From Saturnia japonica (Eukaryota > Arthropoda > Insecta > Lepidoptera > Saturniidae): a stretch of DNA of 64,000 nucleotides. The stretch spans positions 1-64,000 of the forward strand of contig JAVKPJ010000070.1 of NCBI GenBank assembly GCA_033032175.1, in the 5' to 3' direction. This document shows, piece by piece, positions 12,194-23,816 of this stretch. Under the pieces are notes generated by a model. The model searched no databases. It was not told the DNA's origin and saw only the letters and a program-made list of their open reading frames with translations. A program made the position numbers and the translations under genes. The number at the start of each line of letters is the position of its first letter. Position 1 is the first letter of the stretch.

Positions 12194-14476
12194 TATAATT
12201 GATGACATTCCATTTCTGCCTCCTGGGGCATTGCCGGCGTCTGAGTGTCCACCGGCAACGTTACGGGCTGAGTGGGACCCTTACCCCTCTTCCTGCCTCT
12301 TCTCTTGGCCCCCTTACTGGGTTGCGGCGCAGGCTTCCCGCAAGCCCTGCTGCCCACTCGATGATCGGCGGGCTTGTTAGTGGCTGCACATACCGCACAA
12401 TGCGGAGCAGCTTCACACCCACCGGCTTTGTGCCCCGGTTGACTACAGCGGAAACACAATTCACTGCAGTCAACCTTACATGTGCACTTGACCCCTAGGT
12501 GCCCACCTTGGAGGCACCTGAAGCACCTTGTAGGCCGGGGGGCAGGACTTTCAATTGCGCCGAAACCCACCCAATAAGAAGGCGGCGGCCATCGCCCAAC
12601 CTTTTTGCCGCGTCCACCGGACAAGACACCACGGACGTCCACAGTCCCCTTAACCCGGGACGGACGCCGTTCGTTTTGATTTGGTCCGGTGAACACCCTG
12701 CAGTTTCAGCGACCGCAGCGACCACTTCTTCCGCCGTAACAGACTCATCCAAGCCCGTGATGCGCACGTCAGCACACCTCATGGGCCTGGAGACTTTGAC
12801 GCCGTCGGCGGGGACGGCTTCTCTTATCTTGGCCGCCAATACATCCGCCTTTTCGCTACTTGCAGCGCCAGGTATCGTCAGGAGGTAGCCTCCAGTTGCT
12901 GCTTTTCGCCACCGGATACCGGAAATACCGATGTCAGCCATCCTTATATCAGCCTTGATTTTCTTGAGGACCTCCAAGTAGGAGAGTCCTCTTTTCTGCG
13001 CCTCCGGCTGCACTGTGACTGACACTGCAGTAGTTTTCGGTGACCGGAGTTTAGTAGGCTTCTCCCTCTTCGAGGTCGACTTTTTCTTCTTTCTCTTCGG
13101 CTTCTCAGGCCGGCCGTTCTTTCCAACCAGCACCCATTCCCCCTCCACAGGTTTAGATGCCGATGTTTCTTTTCTGCTCGTAGAAGGGGCTTGTGTTGCT
13201 GGCTTGGCTGCAACCTTAACTCCCTTTTTCCCTGCTGACTTTTGAGGAACAGGGACCTCAGACGGCCGCGCTTCCAGAGCAGCTACAGTTTTGGCCGCTA
13301 TTTGTTCGGCTTTTCTGTCTGCAGCCAGAGGTGGTCGGAGTCGTTTCTCTGGCTGGAGCCTATCTTGGAAAGAATCCAGGCGGGCAGTCATGATATTCAT
13401 CATTCTCTGCACCGCCTGGTCTAACACCTCTACTGTAACCACTGCCGTAGAGTCATTTAGAGGCCCCACTTGGCGAGGCTTCGGCAGTGGGGGAAACTCC
13501 TCCCGTGCCACAGCCAACCTTTTAGGAACTGGAAGAGAGGCAGACTCCGAAGATGTGGCAGTTGCAGGTCTGGGCACCTCTCTCATCACAGGCTCCGGAC
13601 AGCGGTCCTTTGCCATCTCAGCCCTTACGCCCGCGAGCTCTTTACGGAGCTCTGCCAATTCTTCCGCCTGTTTGGAGTACCTCTCCTCTAAACTTGTGTA
13701 GGCAGCCTGGACCCTCACCAACTCTTCCGAGGTAGTCCGGCTGCTAAATTCTTGTATCGCCACTGTGATAGACGCCGCTGCATCCTTCAGGGCCTTCTGG
13801 AATGTGCCCTTGAGGTTATGGGATTTTTGGGCAACTTTCAGAATAACCTCTATGTCACCCAGAACCCTCTTATTCAATTGACAGGCTAGTTCCTCCACGG
13901 GGGCAGGGGCAGCATTTCCCTTCGCTGCACGCTCAAGCCGCGCCCGTGAGGCTAGCTCCGCCACCTCCTCCTCGGCTGAGAGGCGAAGTTCCTCCTCCTT
14001 GAGTTTTAGGTATCGCTCCTTTGCTTCTGCCATACCCGCATACTCCCCAGTGGTGATGGGACGCCCTCTACCTCGCTTTGGAGACATAACACGAGGCCTC
14101 GTTGTTTCTTCAATCTCGTCACCAGAAACCGAATCCGCAGCCGGTTTCCGTTTTCGGAAAAACCTGCTCATATGAGGGGACAGTCCACCTTCAGCAGATT
14201 CCACAGTCTCCATCGTATCTGCGCTATTTTCACTCGCGTCTGAAAAATATTCGACGGAGAGACGGTCGATTGAAGGATTCCTCCTTAAAACCACAATCGG
14301 TATTGAATCGGTTGTCCTGTTGGTCGCCAAAGTCGTCGTTAAATCTTCTCCTTGCAAAATTGTGCCCCCCCAGAAAACGCGGGGCAGCCCGGGCTAGGCC
14401 CGGAGAGGGATTCTCCTGCTCCATTGGAGCCGGTACCCTCCTGGGGTAGTTCATTTTTGAATTTTGCACTATCCAT
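12193..14476 (-). pseudogene. B1 ORF1: gag-like protein, frameshifted at a G-run and near the knuckles
   Basis: ATG of MDSAKF at 14476-14474 by analogy with B2. The N-terminal module PQEGTGSNGAGESL...FSGG is read out of frame after a G-run of 7 (8 in B2), so the long frame only resumes at MQGEDLTTTLATN (14357). Next come AT-hook-like KRGRGRP, NLKGTF region, coiled coil, EGEWVLVGKNGR, Lys-rich linker and the conserved pre-knuckle domain. A second break in a G-run near 12540 precedes three CCHC knuckles (CFRCLQGGHLGVKC, CFRCSQPGHKAGGC, CAVC...H). Ends CHQL and TAA overlapping the pol ATG. Confidence 0.87.
14365..14446 (-). other. B1 GC-rich start-region module, second copy
   Basis: CTGGGG/CCCCAG ends enclose CCGGGC-CTA-GCCCGG and a GGCTCC-AAT-GGAGC hairpin; G-run of 7. 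The same module occurs upstream at 14598-14680. Confidence 0.65.
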
Positions 14477-14597
14477 ATTTCCGTCATTGATATCAGTGGT
14501 CCGTGTGCATGCCAGAGTCGTCGTGGAATGTTCCTGATCGGGAATCCATTTTCGTGCCAAGGTCATCGTATTTAGATTAAGCTCATGTACAAATTTG

Positions 14598-14680
14598 CCC
14601 CCCCCAGAAAACGTGGGGCAGCCCGGGCTAGGCCCGGGGAGGGATTCTCCAACTCCTGAGGAGCTGGTACCCTCCTGGGG
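14598..14680 (-). other. B1 GC-rich start-region module, first copy
   Basis: Same layout as the copy at 14365-14446, about 235 bp upstream in the transcript. Its G-run of 8 keeps it in frame with the downstream DNA (FSGGGKFVHELN). Confidence 0.65.
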
Positions 14681-14699
14681 TAATACTATGATATTTGTA

Positions 14700-15023
14700 C
14701 AATCCATCACCTTTAACTCCTCCTCCAGTTCGCAGTGCGCCAGCCGGGATCGGTATGAAGACAACCACTCCCGCCAGCCGCTCCCCGGAATTAGGCCCTT
14801 GGGACTCAACTTGAGCCCTCATCGGCCCCAACCCGGTACTGAGTGCGCTGCTCACACGCCACACCCAGGAGTGTTTATCGGCTCTCCAGCCTAGATCCGT
14901 AGTGTTCAGCGAGACAGGGTCACCTCGAGAAGGATGTGGCTCTTCACCACGCACTACGGTCTTGAGGTGGCAGGCTAAGGCTCTCTCCAAAAGGAAAGAA
15001 CTGTATTGCGCCTGTGGGTCCAC
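14700..15023 (-). other. B1 leader open frame MDPQAQYSSF... (possible uORF or N-terminal extension)
   Basis: An open frame in the 5' leader encoding MDPQAQYSSFLLERALACHLK and onward. The same frame is open in E2 (from 35905) and B2 (62041-62349). Nucleotide identity is high in all three, so the open frame alone does not prove that a peptide is made. Confidence 0.35.
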
Positions 15024-15071
15024 CTCCTGCAGATCAAAGATACAAGTACCTCATCACGCCTGCTCGACCCC

Positions 15072-15089
15072 TACCCCTAGGTAACCTAA

Positions 15090-15153
<64 letters not shown>
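15072..15153 (-). repeat. Variant telomere stub plus 62-nt poly(T) of C
   Basis: TACCCCTAGGTAACCTAACC at 15072-15091, then poly(T) 15092-15153. On the minus strand: poly(A)-GGTTAGGTTACCTAGGGGTA followed by the GGGGTCGAG start of B1. Confidence 0.88.
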
Positions 15154-15155
<2 letters not shown>

Positions 15156-15156
<1 letters not shown>

Positions 15157-15254
15157 GTGGGTAAAATGCATTTACGCATCCAGCTAACGGCCCGGGCAGA
15201 CCGAAAGGGTATGTGAGACTCGCAGAAAGGCAATACTCACTAAAAATCCCCACG
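15156..15254 (-). other. C 3'-terminal RNA fold, variant with long first loop
   Basis: Closing CGTGGG/CCCACG and first stem GTGAG/CTCAC are kept, but the loop is 18 nt and still ends in GAGT. The second hairpin (CGGTC/GGCCG) is shorter. Confidence 0.65.
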
Positions 15255-15506
15255 GTGCTCCTAACATCACCCTTCATGCCGAGGATCAGGAACTGCATGC
15301 GCAATACTTCTGGTCAACTCGACGGGTGTGGCTCCAAAATTCACGTTGGTGAACATTTTGGAGCAACGTCTGCGGTCTAAAGTAAACAACTTCACGGACG
15401 AACCGTGACGACGCACGCGTACGGAACACATGCGCACCTCGCCATGGGCCTGTGCATGACTGCTAAGGCGACGGACATGCCCGCGTCCCTCGCCCGCAGA
15501 CCCTGT

Positions 15507-18500
15507 CTAAGGCGGCCGGAAGTCATCGCCCACCTGACGCCGCCGTCGACCGATTCGTCGACCGCGAGAAGGAATCTCACTAGTGAGCTCTCTCTCTCTC
15601 TCCGCCGTCTCTTTTTCGACCAGAACCTGTTCGCAAAACGAGACGACAGAGTCCCATCCACTCTCACTCTCGACCATCGCCTTGACGACTGCTCGGAGCG
15701 AGAGGTCGATACCTACTGTTGCAGTCAGTACACAGCGTGCCGAGTCCCATGCGGGACAAACCGCGAGAGTGTGTTGCGCGTTATCGAACGCGCAGTCACA
15801 GTGATGACACCCTGGTGCAATCTCCCGGCCTATTCGACTCAAGTAACTCCCGAAACAACCGTGTCCCGTGAGCACCTGAGTCAGCCGGAAGGTCAAGGTG
15901 CCATGTTTCCTATCTAACCATGCCGCCAGGTGAGGCCTGATGGCCTCCACCGTTACGATGCCCGAAACTGGTACATCGAGCCTAGATCTCCACTCGGCCA
16001 TGATAAGGATCTCATAGAGCTCTAATCTCTGCGCCTCGATTTCACGAGGCGCCAATCGAAGTCCTACAGTGAGCGCTTCCCTGCGCCACTTATACAATGA
16101 CGCGAGGGCTCTCGCCTCTAGATCCCATGGCGCGGAACCTACCAATAAAGACGCCGCCTCGAAAGAAACCGTGCGGTACGCGCGTGCTGCCCTGATAGCC
16201 ATCGCTCTCTGTGGTTTCCGCAGCGCAGCGATATTCTGGGTCGTCAGATCTACAGCCCATACAGGAGCCCCGTAAAGGGCCATAGACCGAACAACCCCTA
16301 AATAAAGCTTTCGGCAAGAAGAATCCGGCTTCCCTAGATTGGGCAATAATCGCGCTAACGCGGTAGCTGCGCCCAGAAGACGAGGAGTTAACTGTCTGAA
16401 GTGCTCAATGAAGTTCCACTTACTGTCTAACACCAATCCGAGATACTTCATCTCAGACTTGATTTCTATAGAGACACCGTCTACAATAATACGCGATCTT
16501 CTAGGTGGTGCGTTTCTAGGCCCGTGAAAACACAAAGCCTGGGATTTGTGCAATGCCACTTCGAGCCCTAACCGACGAATCCTAGTTATAACCTGAGCGA
16601 CGCCAGCTGTGATCAGAATCACAGTTTCGTCATGGGTTTTACCTTTCGCCATGACTAACGTGTCATCTGCATAACAGACGACATTTATTCCACGAAGGAA
16701 TGCACCCCGCAAAACCCAATCATAACCGATATTCCACAAGAGAGGTCCAAGGACCGACCCCTGTGGAACACCGCATACGACTTCGCGACTACACATTCCA
16801 TTCTGACCCGGGTAGGTTACTTGTCTCTCGGAGAGGTACGACCCTATGATACGCCGGATATAGTTCGGCATTCTGTGAAAACGAAGTGCCTCCCTAATAC
16901 AGGCCCAGGGTAAGGTGTTGAACGCATTTGCGATATCCAAGGACATCGCTAACACCACCTCACCCCGTGCAGTGGCCTCTTCCGCCAAAATCCTAACCTG
17001 TGTGATCGCATCGATAGTGGAGCGACCCTTGCGAAATCCGTACTGGTTCTCCGTCAGATCCGGCCCCTCACGCGTTAAATGACTGACTATGCGGTTTGCA
17101 ATTATTTTTTCAAAGAGCTTGCCCACATCGTCAAGTAACACGATCGGCCGGTACGCCGACGGATTGTCCGCCGGCCGCCCCTCCTTTCGAAGTAGAACTA
17201 ATCGACCGGTTTTCCATCGTATTGGAAACCGGCCCTGCTCTAAACATGCACTGAAGAGCCCCAACAACCGAGGCTCTAGAACTTCTTGAGCCAGAACCCA
17301 TGCTCTGCCAGGCAGACCATCAGGTCCGGGGCAGTGTTTTTGGCCTGAAGCCTTTTCATCGCCGTTCGTAATTCCTCCTTGGTCACGTCAACACTGCTCA
17401 TGTTAGGCTCGACAGCGGGTGGAGCCATCGGTGGAGGAAAGTACTCCTCCCCTGAAGGGAACAGCGTGCTAACTACTTCCTCTAAGAATTGCGGTTGAAG
17501 ACTCTGGGTTACCGGGGAGCCCATTGGCGAAGTTTACCACGTACCATACGGTACGGACGTCCCCACGGGTCCCGACTGAGAATCTCCAACAATTCCTTCC
17601 TAGCTTGAGCCTTAGACCGCTCGATGGCCTGCCGGAGGGCGAGCTTAGCAGCCCGATATTCCTCATGCAGCACCACTTCCTCCGAGGCCATGACTTGAGT
17701 GCGATGTCGTCTTCGCCTTACTCTGGTATACCGTCGACGCGCCGATATGCATGCTGCTCGCAGCCGTGCTAAGTCGGCGTTCCACCAGTATACTTGGCGC
17801 TTGGCTAGGACACGTTTCACCCGAGGCATAGCCGCATCACACATCCGTGACACCGCATCCCTGAGTCGCTCTGCCTCATCGTCGACATCGTCAGGCCTCT
17901 CTGGATTCACTTGCAACACCCAAGCCTGTACGATGGCTGCCTCCTGAAAAACTTCCCTATCGAGCCGCCCTAACACCCAACGCGGACCGCCCCCGGCAGG
18001 ATCTCTCGGCACCGGTAGATCTCCGATTCGGACAGAGACGCTGAACCGAATATAAAGATGGTCGGACAACGTCTCCATCTCCCCGAGGACTCTCCAGTCC
18101 CGAACACGGCGTGCGATCGCAGGGCTAGCGAACGAAACGTCCACTATAGATTCACCCTGCGGCCGCACACACGTGTTTACAGAGCCCCTGTTGAGGACTA
18201 GCAAGCCAGATGACAGCGCCCACTCTTCCAACACCTCTCCCCTTCTATCTGTGACTGGGCAACCCCAAGCCACCGATTTAGCATTAAAGTCACCCAGCAC
18301 TAAGACAGGGCGAGGGTAGCTGCTTAACACGATTGTGCCTAACCCTACCAAGAAAGACTCGAACTCCGCAAGACTCCACCGCGGTGGAGCGTAGATCCCT
18401 ACGAAAACCGTTTCACCAAGACGCGCCGCCACGTATCCTTGACCCTTTGTAATATCTATAAATGGGGGGACACCGGCGGCAGTATGGGAAATAATAGCTA

Positions 18501-18660
18501 CAGAGCCAGATCTGTCTCCTATCCAGCAGTTGTTATGTGGAACAAAGTATGGCTCCGCCATCACAGCGACACCGATTGACCACTGCGCCATATTCTGGGA
18601 CATCAAGTCCTGAGCTCTGGCACAATGATTTAAATTCCCTTGAAGGATATGGAAGGCCAT
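15507..18660 (-). pseudogene. C ORF2: endonuclease-reverse transcriptase, two frameshifts
   Basis: ATG 18660-18658 shares its A with the gag stop (TAATG). Endonuclease: GNLNHCARAQ, AEPYFVP, GDFNAKS, SDHLYI (383 codons open to 17509). Breaks near 17520 (WAPR/PVTQSLQ) and near 17330 (KNTAP/DG). From 17267 a 586-codon stretch is open: YRPIVLLDDVGK, GFRKGRSTIDAI, SLDIANAFN, GVPQGSVLGP, YADD, and knuckle CHHCDC...H...C. The last part is unbroken, so decay is modest. Confidence 0.88.
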
Positions 18661-20756
18661 TATAAAATTACAGTATCCATGTCCGCAGTTGAGACAGATG
18701 CGAACGCCACCGTTGCAGTCGTCGTGGTCGATGGTTTTGGGGAGACTTTATCTCTTTTGCTCTCCCATATCTTTCCGCTCTTTTTGGACGGTGGAGCAGA
18801 GCAGGCTTTACTGCCTACTTGGTGTCCTGTTGGCTTACCTGCGCTTGCGCATATCGCGCAGTGGAATTCAGCCATGCAACCCCTGGCCTTATGTCCTGGC
18901 TGGCTACAGCGGTGACAGAGGCAACTGTAGTCAATCATGGAGTGACACTTGGCCCCTAAATGACCGGTTTGAAAGCATCGAAAACATCTCTTTGGGCGCG
19001 GCTGCAGGAGTTTAACCCGTGCCGAGACCCATCCGACCAAGAGACGCCGGCGTTCACCAAGCCTCTTGGCCATTTCTACCGGGCAAGAAACCACAGCGGT
19101 ACCGGTCCCGTCAGTGCCGAGACGCGGTTTGCTAGATTTAACCTGTTCTAGGGGACAACCTCCAGCTCGTGCCACAACAGTAGTGAGTACTTCTGCACTC
19201 ACTGTATCGTCTAGGCCTGAAATCCGCAGATCTGCGCACCTCACTGGCCTGGCAACGCGAACATCAACGGGGGGAAAAGAAGCTCTAATCTTCGCTGCTA
19301 GGGCGTCTGATTTTGACCCCGTATCCGCACCCGGTACCTCCAGAAGAACCGCACCCGTTGCCGTCCTCCTGAAATCAACATAATTGATGCCAAGACTAGC
19401 AATATCAATTGCAAAAGTCTTAGCGAGCACCTCTTTATAGGTGATGCCCCTCTTCTCCGCATCCGGCTGTAGGGTTAAAACCACTGCAGTGGATTTGTTA
19501 GCGCGAAGTTTAGGGGCCTTTCCTTTTTTGAGAGGAACATTTTGCTGTTTAGTCGCTTTTTTAAACTTGGAAGTCTTCTTAGGCTTGCCCTCCATCTTTG
19601 GCTTTCCCCCTTTTCCTACCAGCACCCATTCACCCTCATAGGGTTTTGGGGTTGTTAGTTTCTCACTATATGTGTGTGGTGTAGTCGCCGACTTCTTGGT
19701 TTTGCCTTCCCTTTCCCAGCATTTTTCTGAGGGGCAGGGAATTGCTTCAGCCGTATTTCCGGAGTAGCAGTCTTGGTCATCCCTGTTGCTGCAGCTTTAC
19801 GGGTTGCAGCTTGTGGTGGCCGCAACGGCTTTTCCGGAATGATCCTGTCTTGGGAGTCGTCGATACGTGATGTGATGATGTTTAACATAGGGTCAGACCC
19901 ATCATAATACGCCTGTTCCAGAAGCTCCTCCCTCACCACTTCATCATGATCATTTTGTGGCATTGGCTGGTCTGGTTGCGGTAGGGGGGAAATTCTTCCC
20001 GAGCCATTGCTCTTTTCTTGGGAACAGGTCCGGGCTTATGACCCGCAACGTGTATCTCTTCGGATATTGAGATAGCCTGAACTTTCCTGTTAGGTGCTGA
20101 ACACCTAGGGCCTTCGATATGTATTTTTTCTACGGGTACTAGAGTAGCCTGAGTCACTGGATCCGTATGTTTAGTATAGAACTGATCTGCCCGCAGCTCC
20201 GCGATCTCTTTGCGGAGCTCAGCGATCTCGATCACTTGTCGTGTTCCCTTGCCCTTAGGTCCGAGCAAGCCTCTTGGAGCTTGGTTATCTCCTCGGAGAT
20301 TGTTCGGCCAGCTAACGTCTTGACCGCGTCCTGAATGGACACGGCCGCTTCCTTAAGTGCATGCTGGAATGTGCCCTTAAGGTTACCCGATTTCAAAGCG
20401 ACCTTGAGGATAACTCCGACATCATCAGTAACCTTTGTACAAAGGTCGGAGACAAGTTGTGTCTCTGAGACCGGGGCGTTGGACACCTTGGTAGCCCGTT
20501 TACGTCTCACCTTTGTGATGAGCTCGGTTACCTCCTCTTCGGCCCGCAGTTTGAGTTCTTCCTGTTTAACGCGGAGGAACTCCTGCTTGGCTTTAGCCCA
20601 GCCAATATATTGACCCGTCGTAGGTGGGCGGCCTCGGCCTCGCTTGGTAGTAATTGAAATAGGCTGCTGAGACTGCTCCGAAACCGATAAACGGTCCAAT
20701 GACACGTCCCTATTCATAGCTGCATCCTGTACCACATTACCATACCCCCCAGACAT
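18660..20756 (-). pseudogene. C ORF1: gag-like protein, three frameshifts
   Basis: Starts MSGGYGNVVQD at 20756. AT-hook-like KRGRGRP, TTGQYIG, then GNLKGTF helix region. Breaks near 20250, 19970 and 19700; from 19625 the C-terminal 320 codons are open (LVGKGGK, Lys-rich linker, LRISGLDDTVS, CCHC knuckles CFRCFQTGHLGAKC and CHRCSQPGHKARGC, and a third). Shorter at the N-terminus than A or B and lacking the PQEGT...SGGG module. Confidence 0.85.
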
Positions 20757-20785
20757 TGTCGTCTCAGTTGTCCCTACGCGAATTA

Positions 20786-23394
20786 TTATCTTTTAAGTAA
20801 TAACAAAATAATAGAGTGAATTAGAATATAGAAATAAGTAAATTAATTACTATAATAACAATACTTTTAATTAATTCTGTTTGTATACAGAAAAAAATAA
20901 TTGACATAATTATAAAGATTATTATTTTAGATGTTATAATTTATAAGAAATTTATAAGTTTAAATAATAATTATAATAATTTTAAATTTAATATTTATAG
21001 TTTTAATAATAAGTTTAATATAATTAATAATAATAGTAATAAGTTGATATTTGTATATTAAGATATTTTTTTTTTTTTTTTTGCTAATTATATGTTTAAG
21101 TCATTATTTTATATAATAAGTCAATATTTGTGTCTTATGTAGATATATTATTTATCTTTTATAATTTTTTAGTTTTATTTACAAATTTTAAATTCTTTTA
21201 AATTTAACATAGATGTATTATTATTTATGTATATACGTTAATATTAATATTAATAATTAAGTAATGCTATCTATATATGTAGTTCATTAAAATTTAAAAT
21301 TAATAATGTAATGCATTGATATTATAATTAAATGTTGTAACTGACATAAATTAATAATTAATTTAATTATATATATTTTTAAAGAATAGTAACAAAATTT
21401 GAACAATGAAAAAATTTAAATATATAAAATTAAAATTTTAAAATTTATCAATATTAATGTAATATTTTTGTTATGATAAATCAAATAATAATTATAATCA
21501 GTTATTAAAAACAATTATGGAGACATCATTTGTTGTAATAATAATTATGATTACTCCTGCTTATACACAGAAATAAAATATACCGTAATGATAAGTGACA
21601 TAGAATTAATTTTTTTTTTTTTAAATATATTTTATAATTAATAATATAAATATTTACAAATATATTAGAATTTATAATTATAATTGGAAAATTATATTAT
21701 TATGTATCATTATCTAAGTTAAATATGAATATGTTTTATGTAAGTTAAATTTACATTTTGCTATCGCTATCATTTATATTGTCTATTATTTATTCTAATA
21801 TAATAGATTACAGAACATAGAAAATGATGTTTATGTTTTATATGTCATTTATGTCATTAAATAACATTAGGTATAAAATTTGTCAATATATAAACGTATT
21901 AGCAAACCGTCCAATTTATCTAATATTATTAATTTATCCACTTCGCGAAATAGTCTAAATAAATTATATATCACTATTATTGTATCACAAATAGTATAAA
22001 AGAATAGAAATACACGTGGATGAATAGTATTGAGAAAACGTTTATAAAATATATCAGTGAATGTCAAAAATATCAGTCTATGAAGAGCACTGTAAGGTTA
22101 CTAAGCATACTCAGCAAACCGCTCCCATCTTCTATATGTCTACCACGAACTAAGAAAATATGTCACAGCTTCGTATATTAATGATGCAAATGAATGTTTG
22201 TTTCTTTACTATTATTTTATTCCCCTATGTAAGACATGTTACCATGTTTCTTGTTTTTTTTATTAGTGAAGATTATTTATATAGATTGTGATATCAATAT
22301 ATTATATATAGTATTAGTAATTAATGTTGAACTATGGTTTGTATGAATTTTTACATTTTCAATATTTATTAAAAATTTATTCCTTTAATGTATTTCCTTA
22401 ATTTTTATGGCTATTTAAATGGTATTTTAAAATATTCAATTCAGCAAATGTGTTTATCGTATTTATTGAATTTTTAATCAAATTATTAAAAAAAATTCAG
22501 AATCAGTTCTTTTCTATTTATAATTGAAATATTAATTAATTCGATTGTAATAAACCACATTAGTATTTATCAATGTTATGGTGTGTGTATAATATCTGTT
22601 ATTGTCATAAATCCAATTGATCAATTTAACTCTATATTCTACACATGTATCTGTGATTACACAATAGAGTATAGATTATTGTGATTAATGACAATGTCAA
22701 TATGTCATCCAATTTACAAATTGTTTTTCTAGTTTCACAGATCGTATTTGTCCACAATATGGTAAATAGAAGCAACTAACCACCATCACAAGCTCAAGTG
22801 TTCCCCACCAAAAGGATTAGAACCCCCAATAGGCCAGGCGGTCTTCAATCAGAGAAGGATCCAGATACTAGTTTTCGATAGGACTTCGCCCTGTGCAACA
22901 ACTATGCAAAAATTTCAAGGATCATATAAGGATTGAGAATCGACCACACTGTAAATCACCTATTCAACTGTTTACGAAGTTGAGACTTGGAAATAAATTA
23001 TTCCAGTGAAAACACGAGTATTATTTGAAATGTCAAAATTTTTCCGATGTCAAATCTGTTTTATTAAATAAATCAAAAATTAAAAGCATATTTACTGTTA
23101 TTTTAAAAACACTTTGATGATTCATGTCTCAGGATTATTTTTAGTCTTGAAAATAATATTATTTAATGGAAATATTGTCGTTTTATTATGTATAAATTTT
23201 TACTACAATGTCAAATATATTTTGTGAAATATTTTATTAATTAAAAGCACAGTCACCACAATTTTACTATCACTATGAAGCTCTAAGGCTCCGGATCAGT
23301 TTATGGTCAGAATCACTTGTATTATTAATGTTTTAGATTTTATATGATTTTTATAATAGGAGCAACTAAAAACCCGACTTTCAACGACAAACCC
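20786..23394. other. AT-rich segment without recognisable genes
   Basis: About 2.6 kb of strongly AT-rich sequence, in sharp contrast to the GC-rich elements on both sides. The longest open frame is 66 codons and looks random. There are short homopolymer runs (21065-21082). Less AT-rich patches lie at 22740-23000. AATAGAAGCAACTAA (about 22764) and AATAGGAGCAACTAA (about 23354) are near-direct repeats, and between them two diverged blocks (about 23030-23160 and 23207-23330) share order and words such as AATGTCAAAT and ATTAAAAGCA. It could be host subtelomeric DNA or an old unrelated insertion. Confidence 0.7.
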
Positions 23395-23428
23395 TAAGCT
23401 AAACCCTAGGTAACCTAACCTAACCTAA

Positions 23429-23477
<49 letters not shown>
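23395..23477 (-). repeat. Degenerate and perfect CCTAA repeats plus 47-nt poly(T) of D1
   Basis: ACCCTAAGCTAAACCCTAGG shades into three perfect CCTAA units ending at 23430; poly(T) 23431-23477. The CCCTAGGTAACC string matches the borders of A2 and B1. Confidence 0.9.
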
Positions 23478-23479
<2 letters not shown>

Positions 23480-23480
<1 letters not shown>

Positions 23481-23560
23481 GTGGAGAAACCCTTCATGGG
23501 TACACACTCGCCCGGGGGGACGAGTGGTTATGTGAGACTCCTACTCACTAAAACTCCACG
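23480..23560 (-). other. D1 3'-terminal RNA fold
   Basis: Closing CGTGGAG/CTCCACG; GTGAG-TAGGAGT-CTCAC; ACTCG/CGAGT. Confidence 0.78.
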
Positions 23561-23816
23561 GTGTACCATCGGCCGCCATAGTGGGGCGCGCGGGCACTGC
23601 GGTTGCAATCGGCCGCAACGCCCCGGCGGCCGGCCCCAGTCGGGCCCCGGCGCTAAAGAGAGACAGTCTGGTACAACCCCAACTGTCTCCCAGACGGCTG
23701 TACCAGTGCAATGGGAAGACGGGCCCCCCGACCCATCTCCCCTTGGTCCAGCAAGGGCGGAGGCAGGAGGCGAGTAAACCGCCCCCCCTCCTACCACCCA
23801 CCGTCTACGCAACCCC

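Larger units (their letters stand above)
8693..15071 (-). mobile_element. B1: full-length family B telomeric retrotransposon
   Basis: About 6.4 kb, 5' end GGGGTCGAGCAGG at 15071, 3' end CCCCACGT at 8693 plus a 28-nt tail. ORF2 and 3' UTR are relatives of family A, but the 5' UTR is different and nearly identical to that of E2 (15071 down to about 14700). I see no HDV-like fold at this 5' end. The leader (14477-15071) contains an open frame starting MDPQAQYSSF and the first copy of a GC-rich module (14598-14680). Confidence 0.92.
15154..20785 (-). mobile_element. C: family C telomeric retrotransposon, 5' end abuts AT-rich DNA
   Basis: About 5.6 kb, ending in CCCACGTT plus a 62-nt tail. The 5' boundary near 20785 is close to the first gag ATG; no ribozyme or long leader precedes it and no TTAGG lies at this end, so it is probably 5'-truncated or inserted in or recombined with the AT-rich segment. 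ORF1 and ORF2 are clearly diverged from A and B and less GC-rich. Confidence 0.88.

Noticed and set aside
15154..20785. C as a rDNA-specific R1 element
   Set aside because: Its tail enters TTAGG repeats, not 28S rDNA sequence, and no rDNA is present in the window.
21867..22067. A 66-codon frame in the AT-rich segment
   Set aside because: Composition is low-complexity AT, there is no family resemblance, and the length is expected by chance.
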